In this document: positions 42,371 through 50,536 of the stretch, in pieces | How the letters are laid out: each line of letters begins with the position of its first letter | Position numbering within the stretch: position 1 is the stretch's first letter | NCBI GenBank assembly: GCA_036677145.1 | Contig: JAKFFF010000050.1 | Location: 24,536-88,535 of the forward strand | DNA from: CADEED01 sp036677145 | GTDB lineage: Bacteria; Pseudomonadota; Gammaproteobacteria; Steroidobacterales; Steroidobacteraceae | Reading direction: 5' to 3' | Length of the DNA: 64,000 nucleotides | The notes under the pieces: model-generated | What the model saw: only the letters and a program-made list of their open reading frames with translations | What the model was told of the DNA's origin: nothing | Databases searched by the model: none | Position numbers and translations under genes: made by a program

Positions 42371-43513
42371 TCACGCAGCGGCCGGAACCGAGGCGCGCAG
42401 CAACGTCCCGCCTTCCTCGTTGGGCATCAGCGCGAGTGTGCCGCCGACGCTGTCGAGGCGTTCGCGCATGCCGTTGAGTCCGTTGCCGGGCACGATGCGG
42501 CCACCGCGGCCGTCATCGGCGACTTCCACGATCACGCTTCTGGGTTCGTTGCGCACGCGGATCGTCACGCCGGTGGCGCTGGCATGGCGGCGGATGTTCG
42601 TCGCCGCTTCGCGCAGGCTGAGCGCCAACGCGGTTTCACGGTCGTGAGGCAACTTCACGTTTTCCGTTTCGCACTTGACCTTGACGCCCTGCGCCTCGAG
42701 CAGCGCGGTCGCCGCGACGAGTTCGGCCGACAGCGCCGTGTTGCGGATTCCGGAAACGGCGTTGCGGACCTGCGCGAGTGAGTCGCGCGCCACGCGTTCG
42801 ACCTCGTGTATTTCACGGCGCGCGGCATCGAGATCGCGATCGATGAGTTTGCGCGCGAGCTCGGACTTGAGCGCGACGACCGAAAGGGTGTGACCTAACA
42901 AGTCGTGCAGGTCGCGCCCGATACGCTCCCGCTCGGCCAGCGTCGCGAGCCGCAGGATTTCCGCGTCGCTGCGCCGCAGCTGGATCTTCTGCCAGGTGGT
43001 GTAGGAGGTGTAGATCGCCGAGATGCCGAGCAGGAGGGCTGGCACCAGCACACTCAGCATCGTGGACTGTTGGTGATCGAGCAGGAACATCTCCACCCAG
43101 AACAATGCGATGGCCGCGGCAATCACCTTCCAGCCGGTGCGCACCGGTACCGAGAACGCGATGCTGAAGAAGCCGAAGATCAGGTAGCCGAGGGAGGCGA
43201 TATTGAACGGCGCGAGAACGAAGGCCAGCAGGAAAACACCGGCGATGTACCGCACCCGCACCGACACCGGGCCCCCATAGAAATAGGTGCACAGATGCAG
43301 ATAGAGGAAGAATGGCAGGGTGAGCAGCGTCGGCAGGATCACCTCGACGAATGACGCGTGCGCGATCAGCGGCCAGCAGAATATCCAGGCCAGGTTGACC
43401 AGGATCACGAACGGCATGTGCCGCAGCACGCCACCTTCCGAACGCGTCATGTAGCCGACCATCGAGGTCGCCGGCGGATCCTTGATGCTGTTGATGAGTT
43501 GGGTGGGAGTCAT
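42371..43513 (-). CDS. DesK/NarX-like membrane sensor histidine kinase
   Basis: This 380-residue kinase starts at 43513 (MTPTQLINSIKD). Four to six transmembrane helices in the first 155 residues act as the sensor part without a large periplasmic domain, as in DesK-type sensors that follow membrane state. Phosphorylation site His203 is in ERIGRDLHDLLGH (HisKA_3). The HATPase part has LREAATNIRRHA and DDGRGG...GNGLNGMRERL. It is followed by the response regulator after 8 bp and preceded by the permease after 13 bp, so one transcript joins exporter and sensor. Confidence 0.92.
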   Translation of the reverse strand: MTPTQLINSIKDPPATSMVGYMTRSEGGVLRHMPFVILVNLAWIFCWPLIAHASFVEVILPTLLTLPFFLYLHLCTYFYGGPVSVRVRYIAGVFLLAFVLAPFNIASLGYLIFGFFSIAFSVPVRTGWKVIAAAIALFWVEMFLLDHQQSTMLSVLVPALLLGISAIYTSYTTWQKIQLRRSDAEILRLATLAERERIGRDLHDLLGHTLSVVALKSELARKLIDRDLDAARREIHEVERVARDSLAQVRNAVSGIRNTALSAELVAATALLEAQGVKVKCETENVKLPHDRETALALSLREAATNIRRHASATGVTIRVRNEPRSVIVEVADDGRGGRIVPGNGLNGMRERLDSVGGTLALMPNEEGGTLLRASVPAAA

Positions 43514-43526
43514 GACGGCGGGAATC

Positions 43527-45023
43527 CTAACGCATGTTGACGCTGTCGACCTGCAGCCTGAATTCACCCGGCGGGCCATTGGACACGATGCCGATGCCGC
43601 GCACGCGCTTGAGGTCGGTGACATAGTCCGCGAGCGGCACATTCACCGTGCGCCATTCGGGCCCCGCGTCGAACGGATAGGTGGATGGGATCTGCTCATT
43701 GCCGGCGAAAAACATGACGACATAGCGTTTGCCGTCGCCGCGGGCCTGGAAGCTCAGCGTGGTGTGGTGTGAGTAGTCCATCGCGCCGGTCATCGGGGGC
43801 CCGTTCGGGAAGAAGATAGCCCCCGCCCAGGGATACGGCGCGCCGGGTCCGATGGCGCCCGATATCTCGAGCGCGGAAGTCGAAGCATCGGCGCCGCCGG
43901 TCACGACCTTGATCGCGGCACGTGACGTGCCGCCCTGGATGTTGTCCGCGGTGTCGGCGAAGCCGATGCCGTACTGCGCCGTGGCGGTTCCCTTGTCGAA
44001 GTCGGCAATCAGTCCGGCCTGCGGCGCGGGTACGCCGAGCGGCAAAGCGTTCGAAGCCGCGCCCGCTGCGGCCGACGTTCCATTCGAGCCTGCCGCGGAG
44101 TCCGGTGCGGCCGCGGCTTCCTCGATCTTTGCGTTGCCGTTCATGACGCCGGCGACCACCAGCCCGACGGAGCCCCACAATACGATCGCGGTCGCGATAC
44201 GGCGCAGCGGGATCGAGCCCCGCTTGCGCGGCTCACCCAGCAGCCGGAAGCCGCCGCTGTTCAGCCGTCGCATCGCGAGCCAGAAGAAGATGACTGTCGT
44301 CCCGGTGAGCGCCGCAACGTGACTGGCAGTCGTGCCGGTGGAGGGGCCACCGACTGTGCCGAGCGCAATCTGCGAGAGATGAAACGCCGGCCATACCGGC
44401 GCGATATCGGTGATGAACTTCGGCAGCATCTGCATGGGGAACAGGAGCCCCGACAGGAACGCCATCGGCAGGAAGACCAGATTGACGATCGCGGGCGCGG
44501 CCTGGCCGGACACCCACGAACCCACCGCGAGGCCGATGGCGCAGAACGGCAGCGTGCCGAGCACGTTGACGAAGAAGATCTTCACGGCCTGCGCGAAGGT
44601 CAGCGGCACCTTGGCAACGAAGACCGCGAGGATCAGCAGCAACACCGAGATGATCGCGACGAACATCATCGCCATCACCGCGCGCGCGAATAGATAGGAA
44701 CCCGCTGGCTGCGGCAGCGCCTGCCTGAACATGAGCAGCCCCTGCTCGCGTTCGATCGCAAGTGATACGCCGAAGCCGAACAGGCCGGGACCCATCGCGC
44801 CGAACACGCCGTAGGTGGCGAACGTGTACTGGGCCATCGCGCCATTGCCCCGCAGACTGCCGAGCAGGATGCCGAACAACCCGTAGAACATGATGGGGAA
44901 GAACAAAGTCGGCACCGCGAAGGCCGGCGTGCGCAGCGACTTCAGGAACTCGATGCGGATGTCGCCCAGATAGGCGCTCCAGGTGCGCGCCGCGGGCATG
45001 GCCGGTGTGATGTGTGCGTTCAA
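43527..45023 (-). CDS. ABC-2 type exporter permease fused to a CIA30-like domain
   Basis: This 498-residue protein has two parts. Residues 1-300 are an ABC-2 type permease with six transmembrane helices, e.g. FFPIMFYGLFGILLGS, the FLSGLLFPMQMLP loop and the SQIALGTVGG region. After a seventh hydrophobic segment (about residue 285-300) and an Ala-rich linker, residues 340-498 form a beta-rich domain resembling CIA30 (complex I intermediate-associated 30) / galactose-binding-like folds: IADFDKG near 345, YPWAGAIFF, LSFQARGDGKRYVVMFF and the ending GEFRLQVDSV. Topology places it outside the inner membrane. I know no permease with this arrangement as standard. ATPase and permease overlap by 4 bp. 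Confidence 0.88.
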   Translation of the reverse strand: MNAHITPAMPAARTWSAYLGDIRIEFLKSLRTPAFAVPTLFFPIMFYGLFGILLGSLRGNGAMAQYTFATYGVFGAMGPGLFGFGVSLAIEREQGLLMFRQALPQPAGSYLFARAVMAMMFVAIISVLLLILAVFVAKVPLTFAQAVKIFFVNVLGTLPFCAIGLAVGSWVSGQAAPAIVNLVFLPMAFLSGLLFPMQMLPKFITDIAPVWPAFHLSQIALGTVGGPSTGTTASHVAALTGTTVIFFWLAMRRLNSGGFRLLGEPRKRGSIPLRRIATAIVLWGSVGLVVAGVMNGNAKIEEAAAAPDSAAGSNGTSAAAGAASNALPLGVPAPQAGLIADFDKGTATAQYGIGFADTADNIQGGTSRAAIKVVTGGADASTSALEISGAIGPGAPYPWAGAIFFPNGPPMTGAMDYSHHTTLSFQARGDGKRYVVMFFAGNEQIPSTYPFDAGPEWRTVNVPLADYVTDLKRVRGIGIVSNGPPGEFRLQVDSVNMR

Positions 45024-45925
45024 GACAGGGACTCCGGCTTGCTTTCGGTGGTGAGCTCGGTGAATGCCTCGGCGAGGCCGGCGCGGCGCACCTCGATGTC
45101 CTTGAGATCCGGGTCCTCGCGGAAGAGGCGCGCGAGCAAGGCCTCGGCATTTCGCGTGGAGACCCGGAAGCGATCCTGCTCGACGTCGAGTTGCAGCACT
45201 TCCGGCCAGGCGCGCAGCAGTTCCGGCGCCAGGCGGCTCTGAAAACTGACCTGCTTGCGGGATACGTGGCCGCGGATGTCTTCGACGGTGCCGCTGGTGA
45301 CCTTCCGGCCGCGCGCCATCACGACGACGCGATCGGCCAGCGCCTCGGCCTCCTCGAGGTAGTGAGTCGTGAGCACGATCGAGCAGCCCTCGTGTTTGAG
45401 TTCGCGGACGACCTTCCAGAGCGCCTCGCGCGCCTGGATGTCGAGACCGACGGTGGGTTCATCGAGGAACAGCAATTCGGGGCGTCCGACGATGGCCAGC
45501 GCGAACTGCACCTGGCGCTTCTGTCCGCCGGAAAGTTTGCCGTAGGGACGCTGCGCGATTTTTTCCAGCGACAGCCGTGCCAGCACCTGTTCCGGTTCGT
45601 ACGGTGTCGGGTAGTAACTCGCCACCTGCGCGAGCATTTCGCGTGGGCGCAGGACACTGGACAGCGCCACCTCCTGCATCATGATGCCGATCCGGCGGCG
45701 CCCCTCGATTTCCTGCGGGTCATGCCCGAAGAGTTGCGCGTTTCCGGAATCGGTGCGTTGCAGGCCTAACAAGATGGAGATCGCGGTGGACTTGCCGGCG
45801 CCGTTGGGGCCGAGCAATGCGGTCAGTTCACCGCGGTTCGCGACAAAGTCGAAGCCGTCGAGCGCATTGAGTTTTCCGTAGGTCTTGCGTGCGCCATCGA
45901 GGCTGGCGAGTGCGGGTTGAGACAT
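45020..45925 (-). CDS. ABC transporter ATP-binding protein
   Basis: This 301-residue ATPase starts at 45925 (MSQPALASLDGARK) with GGAGGG as ribosome-binding site; an upstream in-frame ATG at 45949 exists. It has Walker A GPNGAGKST, the Q-loop near MMQEV, signature LSGGQKRQ, Walker B LLFLDEPT and H-loop TTHY. It belongs to the CcmA/DrrA-like class that pairs with ABC-2 permeases for drug, lipid or polysaccharide export. A 26-bp palindrome overlaps its start. It is the first gene of ATPase-permease-kinase-regulator, so the sensor pair may control the exporter directly. Confidence 0.93.
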   Translation of the reverse strand: MSQPALASLDGARKTYGKLNALDGFDFVANRGELTALLGPNGAGKSTAISILLGLQRTDSGNAQLFGHDPQEIEGRRRIGIMMQEVALSSVLRPREMLAQVASYYPTPYEPEQVLARLSLEKIAQRPYGKLSGGQKRQVQFALAIVGRPELLFLDEPTVGLDIQAREALWKVVRELKHEGCSIVLTTHYLEEAEALADRVVVMARGRKVTSGTVEDIRGHVSRKQVSFQSRLAPELLRAWPEVLQLDVEQDRFRVSTRNAEALLARLFREDPDLKDIEVRRAGLAEAFTELTTESKPESLS

Positions 45926-45949
45926 GATTCCCTCCATGGAAGGAATCAT
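45924..45949 (-). promoter_or_regulatory. Near-perfect 26-bp palindrome over the ribosome-binding site and start of the ABC ATPase gene
   Basis: The 26 bases read the same on both strands except for one mismatched pair (positions 45932 and 45941). On the reverse strand it contains GGAGGG and runs into the ATG at 45925, so a folded transcript would hide the ribosome-binding site. It could equally be a dimer operator. Its position at the start of an exporter/two-component operon suggests autoregulation. Confidence 0.6.
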
Positions 45950-46011
45950 CCCGCGCCGGGCCTCAAGTGTTCAGTCGAACTCGTCAGCCGCGGGTGCTGA
46001 CAACTGTCATG

Positions 46012-47055
46012 TCAGGCGTGGTGGACGGGTGTTTCCAGCCGCATCGAGGCCGCGAGTTCCTCGCGACCCAGGCTGTCGGCGAATTCGGCCAGGGTGCGCA
46101 GATCCCCGGCGGAATCCATCGTGAATTGTGGCGTCGCCGAGCGCAGTCGCTCGAACACCGCGAGCGCGGCGTCGGGCCGGCCGAAACGCAGCAGGTGCCG
46201 GATCAGCGTGCTGCCGATGGTGTTCACTGCCGCGGGATTTTCCCAGCGGAGCATCTGCTCGGCGATGTAGTACGCGTCGCGGCAGGCATGTTCCGCGTCG
46301 AGATCTCGCAGCCAGTGCGCGAGCGGCGCGGTTGCGTCCACCTGGCGTCCAACGCGCGCGAGCTGGAACACTTCGTCGACCATACGTGCGCGCTGTTTTA
46401 CGCGTTCGTTTTCTTCCTTCTGCGCTGAGCGTTCGGGACTGTGGATGGGCTCGTAGCCGAGCTGCCGGCGGCGCAGGTACATGCACCCGCCGATGAGACT
46501 GAAGAACGAAAGCTGGCAGAGCAGATGCACGGCATGCACGCCGATCCGCCACATGCCGCTGCTCACCACGAGCGCGATGATCGCGGCATACACGAGCATC
46601 GCCGCGAGCAACGCCAGGTACAGCGAGCCGAGCCCGCGGATCACGCGGAACAGCGTTCGGGGATTCACCGCCTGGAAGTACTGCTCGCCGAAACCGAGAA
46701 TCGCGATCGAGGCCGGCAGCAACGCGAGCAGAAACACGCCCAGGATCGCGCCCAGGGCACCGCCAATCGCGAGACAAAGCGTGGCGCCCGCGATGACGAT
46801 GATGAGTTGCACCCAGGGCCGGGCTTCGAACGGGCTCAGCATGTCCGATGACATGACCGGGGGATCCATCGAGCCTTCCGCCACGTGTTCGATCAGCACG
46901 TAGCAGTACTTCAACATCCAGATCTGCAGGAACAGCCCCGCAATGGCGCCGTAGAAACCCGCAAGGTCGAACGCCGCGAGCAGCAGCGAAAAGATGGCGA
47001 CCAGGATGAGCGACGTCACCTGGAACGGAACCAGCAATACGCGCAAGTAGTCCAT
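46012..47055 (-). CDS. Membrane protein with C-terminal TPR-like region, hypothetical
   Basis: This 347-residue protein has five or six transmembrane segments in residues 10-210 (including ALGAILGVFLLALLPASIAI) and a cytosolic helical C-terminal half from about 225. That half has the pattern of tetratricopeptide-like helices (e.g. DAALAVFERLRSA near 305). It resembles uncharacterised Xanthomonadales proteins, but I cannot name the family. It is transcribed alone and divergent from the GMC dehydrogenase with 47 bp between starts. Confidence 0.75.
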   Translation of the reverse strand: MDYLRVLLVPFQVTSLILVAIFSLLLAAFDLAGFYGAIAGLFLQIWMLKYCYVLIEHVAEGSMDPPVMSSDMLSPFEARPWVQLIIVIAGATLCLAIGGALGAILGVFLLALLPASIAILGFGEQYFQAVNPRTLFRVIRGLGSLYLALLAAMLVYAAIIALVVSSGMWRIGVHAVHLLCQLSFFSLIGGCMYLRRRQLGYEPIHSPERSAQKEENERVKQRARMVDEVFQLARVGRQVDATAPLAHWLRDLDAEHACRDAYYIAEQMLRWENPAAVNTIGSTLIRHLLRFGRPDAALAVFERLRSATPQFTMDSAGDLRTLAEFADSLGREELAASMRLETPVHHA

Positions 47056-47102
47056 AATGCCGCGCCGAACATGCCGAACAGTTACGAGGGTGTTAGTAGA
47101 GC

Positions 47103-48788
47103 ATGGAAACGAATTCGTTTGACGCGATCGTCGTGGGCACGGGAATCAGCGGAGGCTGGGCCGCCAAGGAACTGACCGAAAAGGGACTCAAGACGCTGGT
47201 GCTCGATCGCGGCCGAATGGTGCGGCACGGCGAATATCCCACCGCGACAAAAACTCCCTGGGAGCTGCCGAACGGGAACCGCATCACCCAGGAAATCCGC
47301 CGCCGCAAACCGGTCCAGTCCCGTACCAGTTACCCGACGCCCGCGAACGAACACTGGTTCGTCGACGACATCGAACATCCTTATGTCGAAAGCCAACCCT
47401 TCGACTGGCTGCGCGGATATCACGTCGGCGGCCGTTCGTTGTTATGGGCGCGCCAGAGCTACCGGCTGAGTCCGCTCGATTTCGAGGCCAACGCGAAAGA
47501 GGGCATCGCAATTCCCTGGCCCGTGAGTTACGACGAGATTGCGCCCTGGTACGACAAGGTCGAGACCTTCGCCGGTATCAGCGGCAGCACTGACGGCCTC
47601 GCGCAATTGCCGGACGGCCAGTTCCTGCCGCCGATGGAGCTCAACTGCGTCGAGATGGATTTCCAGAAACGGCTCGGCGATAAACTGCAGCGCCGGCTCA
47701 TCATCGGGCGCACCGCGAATCTCACGGCGCCGCTCAAACACAACGAGAGTCCGCAGCGAGCCACCTGCCAGTACCGCAACCTGTGCATCCGCGGCTGTCC
47801 GTATGGCGGATATTTCAGCTCGGTGTCCGCGACGCTGCCTTCGGCGGAGCGCACCGGCAACATGACCCTGCTGGCTGACCAGATCGTTTACGAAGTCATC
47901 TACGACAACGACAAGGGTAAGGCGACCGGCGTGCGCGTGCTCGACGCGAATACCGGCAAGCAGAGCGAGTACTTCGCGAAGGTCATCTTCATGTGCGCGT
48001 CCGCATTGGGCTCCGCGTTCATCCTGCTGAACTCGACCTCGACTCGTTTCCCGAACGGCTTCGGCAATGATTCGGGCGAGCTCGGCCACAACATCATGGA
48101 TCACAACAAACCGGGCGGTTCGAGCGCCTCGGTCGAAGGGTTCCTCGACACCGCGTATACCGGCCGCCGTCCGAATGGTTTCTACATCCCGCGGTATCGC
48201 AACGTCGGCAAGGACAAGCGCGACTATCTACGCGGTTTCGGTTACCAGGGCCGTGCGCAGCGCGCGGGATACTCGCGCTTCAACGACAGCGCGCTGATCG
48301 GCGCGGAACTCAAGCAGGCGGTGCGCGAGCCGGGTCCCTGGGGCATCAGCATGACCGCGTTCGGCGAGATCCTGCCGTACCACGAGAATCACGCGACGCT
48401 CGATCGCACGAAGAAGGACAAACACGGGTTGCCGATGCTCGCGATCAGCGCGGTCGTGCGCGACAACGAGCTCAAGATGCAGGAAGACATGCGCAACGAC
48501 GCCGGCGAGATGCTCGAGGCGGCCGGCTACAAGAACGTCTCCGTGCGCAGCGACAACTACAACGTCGGCAACAGCATCCACGAGATGGGCACGGCACGCA
48601 TGGGCGCGGATCCCCGTAAGTCGGTGCTGAACAAATTCAACCAGGTGCACGCCTGCAAGAACGTGTTCGTGACCGATGGTTCGTTCATGGTGTCGTCGGC
48701 CTGCCAGAACCCGTCGCTCACTTACATGGCATTCACCGCGCGTGCGGTCGATCACGCGGTGGCGGAACTCAAGAAGGGCAATCTATGA
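47103..48788 (+). CDS. GMC-family FAD dehydrogenase, large subunit
   Basis: This 561-residue enzyme has the GMC FAD motif VVGTGISGG (residues 10-18) and the C-terminal HEMGTARMG and CQNPSLTYMA segments with active-site His/Asn positions. Near the middle, four cysteines (CQYRNLCIRGCPYG with nearby residues) are of the type that binds a cluster in relatives such as fructose and glucose dehydrogenases. With the Tat-exported small subunit that follows, it resembles gluconate 2-dehydrogenase and the glucoside 3-dehydrogenase LacCA pair; the substrate is not fixed. It has no signal peptide itself, so it is probably carried out with the small subunit. The stop overlaps the next gene. Confidence 0.9.
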   Translation: METNSFDAIVVGTGISGGWAAKELTEKGLKTLVLDRGRMVRHGEYPTATKTPWELPNGNRITQEIRRRKPVQSRTSYPTPANEHWFVDDIEHPYVESQPFDWLRGYHVGGRSLLWARQSYRLSPLDFEANAKEGIAIPWPVSYDEIAPWYDKVETFAGISGSTDGLAQLPDGQFLPPMELNCVEMDFQKRLGDKLQRRLIIGRTANLTAPLKHNESPQRATCQYRNLCIRGCPYGGYFSSVSATLPSAERTGNMTLLADQIVYEVIYDNDKGKATGVRVLDANTGKQSEYFAKVIFMCASALGSAFILLNSTSTRFPNGFGNDSGELGHNIMDHNKPGGSSASVEGFLDTAYTGRRPNGFYIPRYRNVGKDKRDYLRGFGYQGRAQRAGYSRFNDSALIGAELKQAVREPGPWGISMTAFGEILPYHENHATLDRTKKDKHGLPMLAISAVVRDNELKMQEDMRNDAGEMLEAAGYKNVSVRSDNYNVGNSIHEMGTARMGADPRKSVLNKFNQVHACKNVFVTDGSFMVSSACQNPSLTYMAFTARAVDHAVAELKKGNL

Positions 48789-49384
48789 ACGACTCGCAGG
48801 AACTGGTGAAACGGCGCGAGATCCTGAAGCGCGCGGCCTGGCTGCTCGGCGGCGCCGTGTCGGCGCCCGCGGCGCTCGCCATCATGCAGGGATGTTCGGC
48901 GAAGGAGGCGGTGCCGGGCGCTGCCGGGTATCTGCCGAAGACACTGAGCGCGGATCAATTCGCGCTGATCGCGGACATCGCGGAGATCATGATTCCGCGC
49001 ACCGATACGAGCGGCGCGAAAGATGCCGGAGTGCCCGCCTTCATCGACCAGGCGCTGGGCGCGGTGTACGACACGGAAACGCAGCGGCGCTTCACATCTG
49101 GGTGCGGGGAGTTTCAGGCCGCGGCTCAGGCGGCGGGTGACAAGCCGTTCCTCGAACAGGATCTCGCGGCGCGCACGGCGTTCGTGCAGAAGACTCTCGA
49201 GAATGCGCTGGCCGAGGGCGCCGGCCCCAAGCCGTTCATCCTCATGGCGCGCGAACTCACGTTGCTGGGGTTTTTCACCTCGGAAGTGGGCATCAACGAG
49301 AACATGGATTACGTCGCAGTGCCGGGCGCATTCCACGGTTGCGTGCCGGTGTCGCAGATGAAGAAGCCTGTCTACTGGGAATGA
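48785..49384 (+). CDS. Gluconate 2-dehydrogenase subunit 3-family protein (Tat small subunit)
   Basis: This 199-residue protein carries a twin-arginine-like signal (KRREILKRAAWLL, residues 9-21; RR followed by hydrophobic residues to about 37) ending near AIMQGC, where a lipobox-like Cys stands. The mature part has the family pattern LIADIAEIMIPRTDTSGAKDAGVPAFID. It would hitchhike the GMC subunit through the Tat route and help transfer electrons to a cytochrome c. A c-type cytochrome is not adjacent; the nearest in the window is the di-heme protein at 61322. It overlaps the large subunit gene by 4 bp. Confidence 0.88.
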   Translation: MNDSQELVKRREILKRAAWLLGGAVSAPAALAIMQGCSAKEAVPGAAGYLPKTLSADQFALIADIAEIMIPRTDTSGAKDAGVPAFIDQALGAVYDTETQRRFTSGCGEFQAAAQAAGDKPFLEQDLAARTAFVQKTLENALAEGAGPKPFILMARELTLLGFFTSEVGINENMDYVAVPGAFHGCVPVSQMKKPVYWE

Positions 49385-49409
49385 TCTGAAGCCGCGAGGT
49401 CGTTCCACC

Positions 49410-50213
49410 ATGGCCAAGTCGAGATCCATTCCGCAGGCGGTGCGCGAGCTGTGCCTCGCGTTTCCGGAAGTCGAGGAATTCGAGTCGCACGGATCACCTA
49501 ACTATCGCGCTCGCCTGGGTGCGCGCAAGGGCAAGGTATTCGCGGTGTTCGCGCTCAACCATCACGGCGATGGGCGCGTGGCGCTGTGGCTCAACACTCC
49601 CGCCATCGAACAGTCGCGCCTCATCACCTCCGCGCCGAAACACATCTTCAAGCCGCAGTACGTCGGGCCCTCCGGGTGGATAGGCGTCGAACTCAACCGC
49701 GGGTTCTCGTGGAAACGCGTCGTCGAGCTCGTTCACATGGCGTACGTCAACAGTTCGCCGGCGCAATTCGTGGCGCGCGCGGCAAAGGCGCCGGCCAGCG
49801 CGGCGCCGACCCGCCGCATGAAGCCCGCGGAGATCGATCGCATGAAAACCCCGCGCGCGTTGCGGGCGCTCGAGGCCATGCGGCGTATCTGTCTCGCGCT
49901 GCCCGAGACCAGCGAGGGATTGCAGTTCGGCACGCCGGTCTGGCGCGTCGGGAAGCGCGGCTTTGCGACCCTGTACGACTACGGCAAGGGGCTGACGGCG
50001 TCCGTCTGGGTGGGCATCGAACGTCAGGGACCGCTCGAAATGGATCCGCGCATTTCGATCCCGGCGTACATGGGACACAACGGCTGGATCGCGCTCGACC
50101 TGGGCCAGGGATTCACCGATCGGGAGCTTGCGTCGTTCGTGATTGAAAGTTATCGGCATTTCGCTTCGCGGCGCGCGGTCGCGCAGCTCGACGACAAATC
50201 CCGGGTCGCGTAA
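49410..50213 (+). CDS. Tandem MmcQ/YjbR-domain protein
   Basis: This 267-residue protein contains two copies of the MmcQ/YjbR (CyaY-like) fold. The first covers residues 1-115, with VRELCLAFPEVEEFESHGSP, and the second about 150-255, with ICLALPETSEGLQFGTPVWRV and SWVGI-like strands. A linker of about 35 residues rich in Ala, Pro and Lys joins them. Single-domain YjbR proteins are about 115 residues, so this is a duplication-fusion. Such proteins bind DNA or have unknown roles. The start is ATG 49410. Confidence 0.85.
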   Translation: MAKSRSIPQAVRELCLAFPEVEEFESHGSPNYRARLGARKGKVFAVFALNHHGDGRVALWLNTPAIEQSRLITSAPKHIFKPQYVGPSGWIGVELNRGFSWKRVVELVHMAYVNSSPAQFVARAAKAPASAAPTRRMKPAEIDRMKTPRALRALEAMRRICLALPETSEGLQFGTPVWRVGKRGFATLYDYGKGLTASVWVGIERQGPLEMDPRISIPAYMGHNGWIALDLGQGFTDRELASFVIESYRHFASRRAVAQLDDKSRVA

Positions 50214-50269
50214 TCCCCACCACTGTTGCGCGCGGTCCACGTCCCCTAATGGCGTCACGTTGAAAACAG

Positions 50270-50283
50270 CCTCCTACGGGAGG
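50270..50283 (+). other. Short hairpin upstream of the 39-residue gene
   Basis: CCTCC (50270-50274) pairs with GGAGG (50279-50283) around the loop TACG. It lies within the 145-bp leader region that starts with the CCCCTAAT motif at 50243. It might fold in the 5' leader of the small gene. Confidence 0.35.
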
Positions 50284-50358
50284 ATGTTCGCGAATTGCGA
50301 GGGGTGGCGTGCGCGCGCGGCGTCCGCCGGGTAGTCGATCAAGGAAGGGGAAAAATTC

Positions 50359-50478
50359 ATGCTCGTAGACAATGGAATGTCCATGCGGCGTCGTCTTGCC
50401 GCCGTGTTGTTAGCGGTCGCATGCGGGGGACTGACGATGTTCGTCATCACACATGTTTCTTCGTTGTTCTCGCTGTAG
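50359..50478 (+). CDS. 39-residue single-pass membrane peptide
   Basis: A short frame, ATG 50359 to TAG 50478, encodes 39 residues: a polar N-terminus with a positively charged MRRR stretch (residues 9-12), a hydrophobic segment (LAAVLLAVACGGLTMFVITHV) and a short tail. The ribosome-binding site AAGGAAGGGG stands 8 bases upstream of the ATG, stronger than at most genes here. A CCCCTAAT promoter-like motif lies 108 bp upstream and a 13-bp hairpin 25 bp downstream. The frame is too short for standard gene finders; there is no known family. Confidence 0.6.
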   Translation: MLVDNGMSMRRRLAAVLLAVACGGLTMFVITHVSSLFSL

Positions 50479-50502
50479 ACGCAGGGAAAGCGTCGGCGAC
50501 CT

Positions 50503-50534
50503 GGGCCGCGGGTCGAAGGAGCGACCCGCGGTCC
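50503..50534. terminator. Strong hairpin between the small gene and the VOC gene
   Basis: A perfect 10-bp stem (50506-50515 with 50522-50531) is extended by one G-T and two G-C pairs to 13 bp, with loop AAGGAG. On the forward strand TCCTTCT follows, so a weak terminator is possible; on the reverse strand there is no T tract. It sits between convergent genes. Confidence 0.5.
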
Positions 50535-50536
50535 TT

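Noticed and set aside
50273..50283. CCTACGGGAGG, matching part of the conserved 16S rRNA 341 region
   Set aside because: The flanking bases do not match 16S rRNA; it is a chance match inside a small hairpin.
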